IMG/VR virus record: IMGVR_UViG_3300046170_000103
Span: 1-35,139 of that record
Reading direction: 5' to 3' (one strand)
Source: a virus
Length of the DNA stretch: 35,139 nucleotides
Position numbers and translations under genes: made by a program. The number at the start of each line of letters is the position of its first letter. Within the stretch, counting starts at the first letter, position 1. Shown one piece after another: positions 8,901 to 17,728 of this stretch. The notes under the pieces are model-generated. The model worked only from the letters and a program-made list of their open reading frames with translations. It searched no databases and was not told where the DNA came from.

Positions 8901-11129
8901 TTATTTATCTAAAAAATATTTTTTAAAAAAATCATTTCTAGCTAATGATTTAGTTTTACCATTAGATTTAAAAAATCTTTTATATTCTTTTTTCATACCT
9001 TCTTCATCACCTGCAAATAATGCTTTTTTGAAAAGAGGAAAGACATCTTTATTTTTAAAATTTCTTACATTAAATTGAAAATCAATCAGCATTTGTTTTC
9101 TTCTACTGTCTAAATTAATAAATTTTTCTCCATGAGTTTTAATTAAAATTTGTTCTGTTTTTTGTAAATCTTTTTTTAAAATATCATTTGATATTTCTTC
9201 AACATTATCTTTTGTTATTGTAGATAAATCATAACCATATACTGTATTAGTTTCTTGTTCTTCTGGAGTAAGTTTGTGTCCAAATCCTATTGTATCTAAT
9301 CCACCTTCTGGAGATTTATGTCTAAAATGTTTTACATTTCCAGATTTAAGTTTTTTATTTTCTACATCTTTAATGTAAGTTTCAAAAGAACTATCTATTG
9401 ATGGTGATATTTCTGATGCTTCTGCATCCATATTTGGTATACCAATAGTTTCTCCAAATGCACCTTCTGGAATTTCACTTGGTCTTTTACCAAGAGAAAA
9501 ATCTTTTTCATTCATTTTTTCTTGATAACCAAAGTATCCTCTAGACATTTGTATTTTAGATTCAATATCTAAATCAACAACAATATCACTTCCAGGAATT
9601 GTATCTCCATCGTGATCTTTTGGAAAATATAATGGATCTCCATTTTCATATTCAACTATTCCAAAACTATTTCCACTTAATACAATACCAAAAACAAAAC
9701 CTTTTCCATCTGGTGAGTTTCTCCACTCTCCATGTTCTCTCATATTATATTGCATTTTTTCTGTAAGTTCTTGACTTGCAATACCTTCTTTTTTAGAACT
9801 AAAAGTAGCTAAATTAAGTTGTGATAAATAGTTATTTTTTATAATTTCCATCATGTCTTTATTTCTTTGTATTTTTTGAGGAACTATTGTTTTGCCTGTA
9901 GTAGAATCTATAAAAGTTTTTTCATAATAATAAGTATCTTCTATGTCAAAATTTTTAGTAAACATTTCTACTGCTTTTTTTGCAGCAGCATTAAAAGTTT
10001 TTGTATCACCATTAGTAAATTCAAGAGATCCATATCCTGCTAAAAACTCAACAACATCTTCAATAATTGGAATTTCATCACTAGGATCAAAAGGAACATT
10101 TCTTTTAATTATGTTTTCAAGATCTTTAAAATTTGAATCTTGTCTAATAAGAGATCTCATTTTAGAAAAACTTATCTCGCTATCATCTCTGTCTTTTAAA
10201 TCTTTTTTTAAATCTTTTATTATATTAGGATCATCAAGACTTAAAAATTTCATTTTATCTTCTTGAGTTGCAAAACCTGCGCTTATAAATCTTGCTCCTG
10301 TTGGCAATCCATCGAGAGTTAATTGTGCTAATGCTTCATCTTCTAAATTACCATATTTTGTTACTAAACCTTGAAGCATAGCATCTTGTAAATTAATATT
10401 TTTATCTTTAGCTGCTTGCTTGTATTCAGTTATAAATTGTTTTGACGCAGAGTTTGTCATTACTTTTTGATTAGTTTTTTTAATACCAAGATTATTAGTT
10501 TGATATTCCATTATACTAACAGCAATTTCTTTAGAAAGACTTGCAGCAATATCTGGATTTTGTTCACTTTCTAATTTTTGTACTAAATTTTTAATATCTG
10601 GACTAGTTCTAATAGTATATTCTACAGGATCATTTTTTATATCTTCTGATCTTTGTGCTACAATTGAATTATAAAATTTTTCAATATCTTTTGCTTTATC
10701 ATAAAGATACATTTCTTTTGCTTCTTGAATAAAACCTTGAGCAACTTCAAAGACATCTTGTTCACTTGATCTATGAATAGTTTTTACATTATCTGCAGTA
10801 TCTCTAAAAATAGTTTCTTGTTGTATCATTGCATTTGCAGCTTCTTCTGGAAGAACTTCTGCAACTAAATCTAAATCAAAAGGCTCAACATCTTGACCAT
10901 CATTAATTTGTTCAACATGAGATCTCCATTGTGAATCAATTAAAGGTACTAAAGTTTTTTTAGCTTTTTCTATAAGCTGTACTCTTGAGTCATAATTTAA
11001 TCCAACAAAATCTTTTTCATCTTTTAGCATCTCTAATGCTTCTCTAGGATTGTTAGAGATCATTTTTTCTGCTTCTAAAAATTTTATTTCATTAGGTATG
11101 CCTGCAATCATTCTACCTAAAACTAGCAT
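8901..11129 (-). CDS. Internal virion protein with C-terminal lysozyme-like domain (C-terminal fragment of a frameshifted gene)
   Basis: 742 residues in this frame. The printed ATG (MLVLGRM) is probably not the real start: the protein continues from 11207-11686 through a short middle frame, giving about 925 residues. The body is helical and acidic. Residues ~590-735 form a phage-lysozyme-like (GH24) domain: a Glu in KDVENKK, then PEGGLDTIGFGHKLT, then helices (DFQFNVRNF, NDFFKKYF). The Thr of DTIGFGH matches the catalytic Thr of T4 lysozyme, but the T4 Asp20 equivalent is not obvious. Expected to cut peptidoglycan during DNA entry, as gp16 does in T7. Confidence 0.8.
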   Translation of the reverse strand: MLVLGRMIAGIPNEIKFLEAEKMISNNPREALEMLKDEKDFVGLNYDSRVQLIEKAKKTLVPLIDSQWRSHVEQINDGQDVEPFDLDLVAEVLPEEAANAMIQQETIFRDTADNVKTIHRSSEQDVFEVAQGFIQEAKEMYLYDKAKDIEKFYNSIVAQRSEDIKNDPVEYTIRTSPDIKNLVQKLESEQNPDIAASLSKEIAVSIMEYQTNNLGIKKTNQKVMTNSASKQFITEYKQAAKDKNINLQDAMLQGLVTKYGNLEDEALAQLTLDGLPTGARFISAGFATQEDKMKFLSLDDPNIIKDLKKDLKDRDDSEISFSKMRSLIRQDSNFKDLENIIKRNVPFDPSDEIPIIEDVVEFLAGYGSLEFTNGDTKTFNAAAKKAVEMFTKNFDIEDTYYYEKTFIDSTTGKTIVPQKIQRNKDMMEIIKNNYLSQLNLATFSSKKEGIASQELTEKMQYNMREHGEWRNSPDGKGFVFGIVLSGNSFGIVEYENGDPLYFPKDHDGDTIPGSDIVVDLDIESKIQMSRGYFGYQEKMNEKDFSLGKRPSEIPEGAFGETIGIPNMDAEASEISPSIDSSFETYIKDVENKKLKSGNVKHFRHKSPEGGLDTIGFGHKLTPEEQETNTVYGYDLSTITKDNVEEISNDILKKDLQKTEQILIKTHGEKFINLDSRRKQMLIDFQFNVRNFKNKDVFPLFKKALFAGDEEGMKKEYKRFFKSNGKTKSLARNDFFKKYFLDK

Positions 11130-11214
11130 CTGAAACTTTACCTTTATAGTTTGTTGTATATAAATCTTCTAAATCACTACCTAAAACTGCATAGTCAAAT
11201 CCTTCATCAGGTAT
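11113..11214 (-). pseudogene. Middle segment of the lysozyme-bearing internal virion protein, isolated by two +1 shifts
   Basis: About 33 codons in the frame between the two neighbouring open frames: I-PDEGFDYAVLGSDLEDLY, then TTNYKGKVSDASFR, then stop. It is entered from 11207-11686 by a +1 shift near 11214 and left by another near 11116-11118 (AGGTAGA), after which RMIAGIPNEI continues in the 8901-11129 frame. It has no start of its own. Best read as part of a single gene spanning 8901-11686 rather than as a separate gene. Confidence 0.6.
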
Positions 11215-11686
11215 CTATGGCAGTTATCATTAACTTTTGTTTTTTTTCATTAACTAAAGTATCTAACGCAATTAAAGTATTTCTTTCAACTGCACTAGTT
11301 GTTCTAAATATTCCTTTCTGTACTTCAGATAAAGCATACTGATTAAATAAATCTTGAGTTCCTCTATTACTTGCAAGACTAGAATATTTTTTCATTAAAA
11401 TATTTGATTGAGTCTTAACTAAATTTTGTGCTTGATCTTGGTTTTCTAAATTACCTGCTTGATCATAAACTGATTGCATATCTCTAACAAAATCATTTTC
11501 TAATCTTAATGCTTCTGTTTTGTTTTCAAAATCTTTTTGCTTAACTCTATGTTGTACTATTTCTTTTGTTACAGGTGCTAAAACATTTCCAATAGTTTGA
11601 TTAAGACCCATTTGAATATTAGATTTAACAGATCCAACTTCACCTGTTATTGTTGCTTCAGTTCTAAATGTAGGTATTTTTGGCAT
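11207..11686 (-). CDS. Lysozyme-bearing internal virion protein, N-terminal fragment (frameshifted)
   Basis: 159 residues starting MPKIPTFRTEATITGE, an N-terminus common to core proteins of marine podoviruses. Start overlaps the stop of the gp14-like gene (TAATG at 11686-11690). A helical, coiled-coil-like region follows (VKQKDFENKTEALRLENDFV). The frame ends ...MITAIDT and the +1 frame continues IPDEGFDYAVLG, so the stop at 11207 looks artefactual. Together with 11113-11214 and 8901-11129 it forms one core gene. Confidence 0.75.
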   Translation of the reverse strand: MPKIPTFRTEATITGEVGSVKSNIQMGLNQTIGNVLAPVTKEIVQHRVKQKDFENKTEALRLENDFVRDMQSVYDQAGNLENQDQAQNLVKTQSNILMKKYSSLASNRGTQDLFNQYALSEVQKGIFRTTSAVERNTLIALDTLVNEKKQKLMITAIDT

Positions 11687-12180
11687 TACATATCTCCCAC
11701 TTTAATTCCTTGATCTACAGGTTTAGTTCCAAAATTACTCATGTTAAGTAAACTTGTTCCTGTAGAAGCAATAGTTTGTAGTTGTGCCATCCTAGCTTGT
11801 TGTCTAGCCATTTGACCAGATATTCTAGCAAAGTTTGCTTCTTCAATTTTTTTAGATTGAGCAACTTTAGAATTGTATCTCATAATGTTTTCTTGCATAT
11901 ACTTCTCTCTAGCATTTGCTGCTGCTATTCTATATGCTGTACCTGTTCCAGAAACTACACCAGATCTAGCAAAAGCTACTTCTGCTTGACCTACTAATTT
12001 TTGATAAGACTCATCAAATCTAGCAATATCAAATTCAGTTTTTTTTTCTATTTGTACTGCTTCTGCTTCTGCTACTTTAGCATTACGCTCATTAACAGCT
12101 TGATTAAATTTTCCAATCTTACCTTGTTGTTGAACTGTTGCTGCACCTATTGCGCCAACTACTGCTGCTTGCCACCCCAT
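11686..12180 (-). CDS. Internal virion protein B (T7 gp14-like)
   Basis: 164 residues. The N-terminal hydrophobic Ala/Gly segment (WQAAVVGAIGAATVQQQG) is followed by long Ala/Gln-rich helices (ERNAKVAEAEAVQIEKKTEF; ARSGVVSGTGTAYRIAAANA) and a GQMARQQARMAQLQT stretch. This is the usual look of gp14-type core proteins, which are ejected and form part of the trans-envelope channel. TAATG overlaps link it to both neighbours, so translation is coupled. Position between a gp13-like gene and the large core protein supports the call. Confidence 0.8.
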   Translation of the reverse strand: MGWQAAVVGAIGAATVQQQGKIGKFNQAVNERNAKVAEAEAVQIEKKTEFDIARFDESYQKLVGQAEVAFARSGVVSGTGTAYRIAAANAREKYMQENIMRYNSKVAQSKKIEEANFARISGQMARQQARMAQLQTIASTGTSLLNMSNFGTKPVDQGIKVGDM

Positions 12181-12632
12181 TAGAATAACCTCGCATACAT
12201 ATATTGATCAGAACCATCAAAACCAAATTTTCTCATTAAACCTTCTTCTTCCAATCCTAACCATTTAGCAAATTTTAAACCTGTTGTATAGTTTGCTCTT
12301 ACAGCACTTTGAACTCTATTGATATTATTTTCTTTAGCAATTCGTGCAAAATCTTTCTTTATTGCTTTTGCAACAGCTATAGGATGATCTAAAGCATCTT
12401 TAGTTGCTAGTACCCAACCTTCTGCAACACCATTCCAAATAATTTTCATGCCTGCAGCAAAGATAGGTTTACCATTAATCATACCTGTGAATGCTAAATT
12501 TTCTTGTTCTAAATTCATTGCGTTACCTTCAAACTCCATATCTTTATCCATTAACATATGATTCATTTCTTGTTTCATAATGTATGCTCCATGCTCTCCT
12601 CTGTACTTTACAATATTGATTATTCTATCCAT
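12180..12632 (-). CDS. gp13-like internal virion protein A with GNAT-like fold
   Basis: 150 residues. Residues ~55-150 (INGKPIFAAGMKIIWNGVAE, then GWVLAT; RVQSAVRANYTTGLKFAKWL, then GLEEEG) follow the strand-helix order of a GNAT acetyltransferase: 'R.Q..V...Y..g.kf...LGFe.EG'. The family includes T7 gp13-type morphogenesis proteins that have probably lost acetyl transfer. It overlaps the tail tubular B gene by 8 bases and the gp14-like gene by one. A role in core assembly is inferred; enzymatic activity is uncertain. Confidence 0.75.
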   Translation of the reverse strand: MDRIINIVKYRGEHGAYIMKQEMNHMLMDKDMEFEGNAMNLEQENLAFTGMINGKPIFAAGMKIIWNGVAEGWVLATKDALDHPIAVAKAIKKDFARIAKENNINRVQSAVRANYTTGLKFAKWLGLEEEGLMRKFGFDGSDQYMYARLF

Positions 12633-14652
12633 CGTTTGTTTGAAGTTTAGGATATAATGACAATATCGTCAAAGGTAAAGGTTGAGTTTGTCTAACAAAT
12701 ATAAAACCATCTGTTTCATAGTTTCCTCTAAATTCTATTTCTTTGTCTCCAGTAAATACATTAATACCACTATTCATTGCGTTAGCTGAAGATCTAAAAG
12801 GTATTCTTTCCATGTTAGCTAGATCTGGACCAATCTCCACACCAATACTTTCATAAAGTCTAGCAGTAATCTCATAGATTCTTTTAGTCTTACTTTGTGA
12901 TGTACCATTCTGTGCGCCTGCATCTATTCTCATTGTTTGTAATAAAGATGTATAACTTAATCCAACTTTAACTTTACTTGCAGCTCTCTCTAAAACTATT
13001 GCTCCAGAACTTACAACCTTATCTGGGTGCGTTGCGCCATCTGCTAATACTGAAACTGTTTGACCTTCAAGATGAGCAAGACCAGAAATATTTGTAACTG
13101 CAGATCCATCATAAGATAATTGTGAGTCTAAAAAATTAAATGAAGTATCATCTGTTTCATCGAAGTCATATTGATGAATATATTCTACATATCTTTTTGT
13201 AGCACCATTGATTGTTCTTTTTATAATAACCCATGTTTGATATTCAGAATCATCTGTAGGAATTGTAGCAACACTATCACAAACTGAATTACCACTTCCG
13301 AATACACCACCAAAAATATGTCTATGCCAGGCAACTACTTGTTGTTCTCTTTGATAAGTTAAGCCAACTAATTGACCATCGTTTCTTGCGCACCAGATAA
13401 CTTGATTAGGTTCTTGTTGATATGATAGTTGTTTAAATCCACCTTCAGAAATATGCTCGGCAAGGATAGTTAGATCTGGAGCCACATAACCATCAACATC
13501 AAAGTTGTAAGCTAATTCTCTTAACTTTCTTCTTGCTCTTTGTAAAAATAAAGTTGCGTTACCAACAGCTAGAGCATCTACATTTGCAGCTCCATTGTTA
13601 GATTGTTTTTTAATTAATATGTTTGTAGGTGTTATTGCAATATCAGTTCCACCACCACTAACTGCAAACTCACCCCCTGCAGTACCAATAATTAAAGTTC
13701 TTGTAGCTGTCATAAATCTAATTGCGTTTACTTGGTTTGATGCAATTGTATAAATAATAGAATCATCATCTGCTACAACTCCATGATAATTATCATCCAT
13801 GTTTTCATAATCACCAGACTTTGAAAAAAATAATGTTTGTGGTTGAGATAAGGTTGCTGCAAATACTAATCTTTGTTCAAAGAAAGTTACGCAAGAAGGA
13901 TAACCAGTAGTGTCTGAAAAAGATCCTAATGCAAAATCAGTTGTAGCTGAACCATTTGATATGTCTGATATGACTTCCATATTAACAACAGTTGTTGATG
14001 TGTATCCTGTAATTTTTACATGACCATCAAGCATATGAACTAATCTTCCAACATCAGTTGACAACCAACCTTGATTAGAATTAACTCCAGTAGTTGATGA
14101 TAAAGTTAATGTACCTGTTTGACCTGCATTCGTATGTGATGCTGTCATAGTTGTTGTTTCAATATTGTGATCCATAAATGGACCATTCGTAAATTCAACA
14201 CTTGTTAGTGTCCAGGATGTGTGACCTGTTCTAGCTAATTTTTTTACTGGATGATTGGGGTGACATAAATACATAACATCAGCACTTTGTGCATATTTAA
14301 TATCAAACAATTCTGATTCTAAATAAGGTGAAGATATTTCGTAAGCTGAACCACCAGATAATATTTGACCATTATCTTTATAAAATCTTATGTACTGTTC
14401 ACCAAACTCTAACATATAAGTTTGTGTTGTACTAAACTCAAAAGGAATTAATCTTGTTTCTTTAGAACTATCTTTTACTTCTGCTACAAACTGTGATCCA
14501 GATCTTCTTGCTGCACTTCCATGAGGATAGACAATCATGTTTTCTAAAGTCTTACATCCTGTAGGGTATTTTTGTAGATCGTTTCTACCATCTAGCCTTG
14601 GTGATAATTCTCCACCTGTGAAGTTCGTTAATTGAACAGCAACTCTAGCCAT
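12625..14652 (-). CDS. Tail tubular protein B (nozzle, T7 gp12-like)
   Basis: 675 residues, near the usual gp12 length. The start VQLTNFTGGELSPRLDGRND, with YPTGCKTLENMIVYPHGSAA soon after, is the signature N-terminus of podoviral nozzle proteins. Later hallmarks include the LVFAATLSQPQTLFFSKSGD strand and the QPLPLTILSLYPKLQT ending. It forms the distal hexameric tail tube below tail tubular A. Start ATG is 4 bases after the preceding stop, and the stop overlaps the gp13-like gene. Confidence 0.93.
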   Translation of the reverse strand: MARVAVQLTNFTGGELSPRLDGRNDLQKYPTGCKTLENMIVYPHGSAARRSGSQFVAEVKDSSKETRLIPFEFSTTQTYMLEFGEQYIRFYKDNGQILSGGSAYEISSPYLESELFDIKYAQSADVMYLCHPNHPVKKLARTGHTSWTLTSVEFTNGPFMDHNIETTTMTASHTNAGQTGTLTLSSTTGVNSNQGWLSTDVGRLVHMLDGHVKITGYTSTTVVNMEVISDISNGSATTDFALGSFSDTTGYPSCVTFFEQRLVFAATLSQPQTLFFSKSGDYENMDDNYHGVVADDDSIIYTIASNQVNAIRFMTATRTLIIGTAGGEFAVSGGGTDIAITPTNILIKKQSNNGAANVDALAVGNATLFLQRARRKLRELAYNFDVDGYVAPDLTILAEHISEGGFKQLSYQQEPNQVIWCARNDGQLVGLTYQREQQVVAWHRHIFGGVFGSGNSVCDSVATIPTDDSEYQTWVIIKRTINGATKRYVEYIHQYDFDETDDTSFNFLDSQLSYDGSAVTNISGLAHLEGQTVSVLADGATHPDKVVSSGAIVLERAASKVKVGLSYTSLLQTMRIDAGAQNGTSQSKTKRIYEITARLYESIGVEIGPDLANMERIPFRSSANAMNSGINVFTGDKEIEFRGNYETDGFIFVRQTQPLPLTILSLYPKLQTNDG

Positions 14653-14655
14653 AGG

Positions 14656-15237
14656 TTAGTACCTTGCGTTTATAAAAGATGAAGATCCAATAACATCTGA
14701 TTGACCATTGTCTGGATTAGTATTTTGACCTTCTGTAGCATCTACAAATCTTGCTTCTCTTAATTTGTCTTGAAATAAATTATACATATTAGAAGCCGTA
14801 GGATTAGATGAAGTTACTGCATAAGCAATGTCTGCTGCTAGTGATGCAGAAATTGTTTCTCTTAATAGTTCATCATATTGATTAGCATCTGTTACTCTTG
14901 AAACATATTGAATTTTTACTGTTCCATGGTTTGCTAAAATTTTTCTACCTTCTACTTTAAAATCATAATCGTAATTTAATATTCCAAGAACTCTCAAACA
15001 ATCTGCAGGTAAAGTAAATTGATAACTAAAACCCCATGAAGGAGTTTCTGTATCTCTTGCTAGTTCAACTCTTTTGATTAAACAATTCCAGGGATGAGAT
15101 CTAAATAAACTATCTCTAACTTGTGTGTATCTTGCGTTGCAAAGTCTTGCGTTTTTTGAATCTTCTGTAAGTGATAATATTGTCGATGCACCAAGTTGGT
15201 TTAATGCTCCATTACAAATGTCTACTACTGATGCCAT
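14656..15237 (-). CDS. Tail tubular protein A (adaptor/gatekeeper, T7 gp11-like)
   Basis: 193 residues, the usual size. Characteristic pattern: DICNGALNQLGA at the N-terminus, CNARYTQVRDSLFRSHPWNC, then FTLPADCLRVLGI, then ETISASLAADIAYAVTSSNP. It forms the dodecameric ring between portal and nozzle. Sits directly upstream of tail tubular B with a 3-base gap and one base after the small 66-residue gene. Confidence 0.93.
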   Translation of the reverse strand: MASVVDICNGALNQLGASTILSLTEDSKNARLCNARYTQVRDSLFRSHPWNCLIKRVELARDTETPSWGFSYQFTLPADCLRVLGILNYDYDFKVEGRKILANHGTVKIQYVSRVTDANQYDELLRETISASLAADIAYAVTSSNPTASNMYNLFQDKLREARFVDATEGQNTNPDNGQSDVIGSSSFINARY

Positions 15238-15238
15238 A

Positions 15239-15439
15239 TTACTTCCTTATAATATACTTTCGCCTTATATGTCTATCTTTTTCTAAAGCGAATATTTCTT
15301 CTGTCGTTCTTTCTTGTTTAGTATCAAATCCATAATGATTTTTACCATCATTCTTAAATCTATCTACTAAAACATATCTATAAACATGATCTCCTTTTTT
15401 AAAATGTAGAACAGTTTGTAGATCTTTAATTTGTTTCAT
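15239..15439 (-). CDS. Small basic protein between capsid and tail tubular A
   Basis: 66 residues, rich in Lys/Arg and aromatic residues (VLHFKKGDHVYRYVLVDRFK; EKDRHIRRKYIIRK), no membrane segment. The family is not recognised. Its ATG lies just downstream of a GC-rich hairpin (15446-15477) that follows the capsid gene, and it is almost contiguous with the tail tubular A gene, so it belongs to the neck gene group. A head-completion role is possible but unsupported. Confidence 0.6.
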   Translation of the reverse strand: MKQIKDLQTVLHFKKGDHVYRYVLVDRFKNDGKNHYGFDTKQERTTEEIFALEKDRHIRRKYIIRK

Positions 15440-15445
15440 GCACTC

Positions 15446-15477
15446 TAGGGGGTTTCCACTCTCGCTTCCACCCCCTA
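15446..15477 (-). terminator. Hairpin downstream of the capsid gene (attenuator or partial terminator)
   Basis: Perfect 8-bp inverted repeat TAGGGGGT / ACCCCCTA with a 16-base loop, starting 13 bases after the capsid stop. It is the most GC-rich short element in an AT-rich stretch. There is no U-run directly after the stem on the minus strand, so full intrinsic termination is unlikely. Stabilising capsid mRNA or lowering read-through into the tail genes would fit. Confidence 0.5.
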
Positions 15478-15489
15478 AAATTCTATTTA

Positions 15490-16353
15490 TTATGCTTCGT
15501 GAGCAAGTATTTCTACAACTTTAGCTTCTTCCATTCTAGTTGCACCGAATGCAGCAGAATAGTAAACTTGAGTTGCGTAACCCTTGTCAGATCTTTCATC
15601 GATTCTAGCAGTTGAATCTTTTCCAACAGCTAATGCAACACCATCTTGTACGAAAGCGATACATTTTCTTTTGCTTGAAGCGATTGATAGTCTGTTAGTT
15701 ACACAGAAATCAAAACCTAGGAAAGTATTAACATCACCAGATGCTAACGCTTTTACTGTGTTGAAATCACTTGAAGTTACTTCAGTAGTTCCTAATAGAT
15801 CTGTGATCTGTTTTGGAGATACGATGATGTATCTTTTTAGTGAAGGATCAACATCAGCTAGATCGATGATTTCTTTCGCTTGTCTTAATTTAGCGATAGT
15901 TAAACCAGCAGTTCCAGCTTCAGCAATCTTTTGAGCAGAAGGTAATGCAACAGAAGTACCACCAGCAACACCTGTGTCAGATGCTCCTGTAGCAGCAGCA
16001 ATAATTGCATCATCCATTGCTCTACCCATTGCATAAGCAGCAGCTTGTGCATAGCTAGAAGTTGGATCTACTAACATTCTTACTTTATCTAGATCATCAA
16101 CTAAATCTGCGAACTCATAGTCAACAAGTGAAACTCTTCTTCTTGAGTGAGGAGTATCTGCTTGTGGAGTGTCAGAGTGTCTAGTTGATCTTACTGTTGC
16201 AGTTACACTTCCGATTTGATCGAAGAATGCATTTTTTCCTGTAACAGATTCAAGTCTCACTTTATCTCTTAAAAGTGATCCTTTTTGTTGTGATAACATT
16301 TGTATGTTTGAACTATATTGTTCTACAAATGCTTTTGTTATTTCAGTTGACAT
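15490..16353 (-). CDS. Major capsid protein
   Basis: 287 residues, short for a podoviral capsid protein. It lies directly after the scaffold region and before the tail genes. Helical N-terminus (AFVEQYSSNIQMLSQQKGSL) followed by a beta/Arg-rich loop (DTPQADTPHSRRRVSLVDYE, FADLVDD), then Ala-rich YAQAAAYAMGRAMDDAI and a C-terminal domain with PKQITDLLG and AFGATRMEEAKVVEI. These features are typical of HK97-fold capsid proteins of marine podoviruses. It has a strong ribosome site (AGGAG, 7 bases from ATG). The codons are visibly less A/T-biased than in the core genes, as expected for a highly expressed product. Confidence 0.9.
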   Translation of the reverse strand: MSTEITKAFVEQYSSNIQMLSQQKGSLLRDKVRLESVTGKNAFFDQIGSVTATVRSTRHSDTPQADTPHSRRRVSLVDYEFADLVDDLDKVRMLVDPTSSYAQAAAYAMGRAMDDAIIAAATGASDTGVAGGTSVALPSAQKIAEAGTAGLTIAKLRQAKEIIDLADVDPSLKRYIIVSPKQITDLLGTTEVTSSDFNTVKALASGDVNTFLGFDFCVTNRLSIASSKRKCIAFVQDGVALAVGKDSTARIDERSDKGYATQVYYSAAFGATRMEEAKVVEILAHEA

Positions 16354-16453
16354 AATTGTCTCCTATTATTTGTTAAGTTATTATTAAACAAAATCAGAGG
16401 AGTTCTCAAAAAAATTGGCTTCTCTTGGATTTAAAGTCTTTTAGACTACAAGT

Positions 16454-16636
16454 CTATTCCTTGTTGTCAGAAAGGTTCTTACGAATTGTCTTTCTTTTGT
16501 TAGGCGAATTTTCACTCGCCTTACAAACCCATGTATAATATTCTTCGCAGATTGGCAAGGGATTAGATTTTTGATTCTCTGATCCACTCTCTACAACAAT
16601 ACGAAGTATTTCTAATCTTATTTCTTGATTATCCAT
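16454..16636 (-). CDS. Small protein between scaffold and capsid
   Basis: 60 residues starting MDNQEIRLEILRIVVES, with a mid-region C-x-x-x-x-Y-Y-T-W-V-C and a very basic end (NKRKTIRKNLSDNKE). Its start overlaps the scaffold stop by 8 bases, so translation is coupled. Similar short proteins sit at this place in related phages, but no function is known. About 100 bases separate it from the capsid start; they contain a short hairpin (AGTCT-TTT-AGACT, 16427-16439) and the capsid ribosome site. Confidence 0.6.
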   Translation of the reverse strand: MDNQEIRLEILRIVVESGSENQKSNPLPICEEYYTWVCKASENSPNKRKTIRKNLSDNKE

Positions 16637-17501
16637 TAATCATTGTTCTTAAAGTAAATACTTGTTGAACTACTTTGTCATGATCTGGATGAGACTTATT
16701 CCAATATGGACCATCCCTATCATTAACAAGTTTACTGATTTCGGCTTCATAATCTGTACCTCTATCAACATTCTCACTTTCTGTACTTACTAATTTATCT
16801 TCTGACATTAGATTAGCAATGCTTGCAAAACCTTTAATCACAGAAGGATGATCTCCAATACGAGTACCATCTTTTAGTTCCATGTTAAGAATATCTTCAC
16901 TCATGTTTGCTTTAGCAATAGCACCAGCTTTTTTTATATTCTCATCATAAGATCTACCCCACTCTTTACGAAGTTCTTGTTCTGCATTTGCTTGAGCAGT
17001 TTCAGTATCTACTCTTGCTTGTTGAATAGAACCTTCCATAGAATTTTTGTAGAACTCTAGAATACCTTGCGCTTGTTTATTATTTAAACCAAGTTGATGA
17101 GCATTCTCTGCAAATTGTTTTATTGCAGTATCATCTAATGGAGCTGTTTCAGATTGTACTTCTAGTTTATATTTATCTGGAGATTCTGGTCTACCTAGTT
17201 TTCCATAAACTTCTTGCCATTGATCATCTGTTGAGTTTTCATTTGGTACTGCAACTTTATCTTGACCAATCATTCTAGTTGCGTTGATATAACTTTTAGC
17301 TAGCGCATCTATTTCAGTAAATTTAGAAATGTTAGGATCGTTTCTAAACTCTTCCGAGATTGTTTCTTTCCAAGATTTAGCAACAGTTGGTTGTTCTGCT
17401 GTTGTTGAAGTAACTGGTTGTTGTGTTACTTGAGGAGTGTCTGTAGTAGTTGTTGTCTCTTCTACAGGCACATCAGTTTGTGTTATCTGTTCACTTGACA
17501 T
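16629..17501 (-). CDS. Scaffolding (capsid assembly) protein
   Basis: 290 residues. Low-complexity Thr/Gln/Val-rich N-terminus, then WKETISEEF and LAKSYINATRMIGQDKVAVP, then GKLGRPESPDKYKL. This segment is characteristic of podoviral scaffold proteins. The remainder is Gln/Glu/Ala-rich helix, including NAEQELRKEWGRSYDENIKK. It is expected to template procapsid assembly and then leave. Located between portal/Bbp19 and capsid, overlapping the 60-residue gene by 8 bases. Confidence 0.88.
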   Translation of the reverse strand: MSSEQITQTDVPVEETTTTTDTPQVTQQPVTSTTAEQPTVAKSWKETISEEFRNDPNISKFTEIDALAKSYINATRMIGQDKVAVPNENSTDDQWQEVYGKLGRPESPDKYKLEVQSETAPLDDTAIKQFAENAHQLGLNNKQAQGILEFYKNSMEGSIQQARVDTETAQANAEQELRKEWGRSYDENIKKAGAIAKANMSEDILNMELKDGTRIGDHPSVIKGFASIANLMSEDKLVSTESENVDRGTDYEAEISKLVNDRDGPYWNKSHPDHDKVVQQVFTLRTMING

Positions 17502-17727
17502 TCTTATTCTCCTTTTGCAGCATTTGTTTTATAAATAGAAGAACGCTGCGTTGACCTTCCATATATGCACTTTCATGACTATCACCTTTTACATTGGTGG
17601 TAGAATGATAATGACATCTTTTTTCTAAATCAGACAAAACTTCTTTGCCTTCGTCTGTGTTAAAAATATATTGATAGTTATCTTTTAGTTTCTTTATGAA
17701 ACTTTCCATTTGTTTTTCTGATTGCAT
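17491..17727 (-). CDS. Bbp19-like small head protein
   Basis: About 78 residues from the third in-frame Met (ATG 17727), one base beyond the portal stop. Two earlier Mets at 17745 and 17739 lie inside the portal gene and are less likely. The pattern TDEGKEVLSDLEKRC then EGQRSVLLFIKQMLQ resembles the Bbp19 family found between portal and scaffold genes in many podoviruses. The exact role is unknown. It overlaps the scaffold gene by 11 bases. Confidence 0.7.
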   Translation of the reverse strand: MQSEKQMESFIKKLKDNYQYIFNTDEGKEVLSDLEKRCHYHSTTNVKGDSHESAYMEGQRSVLLFIKQMLQKENKNVK

Positions 17728-17728
17728 A

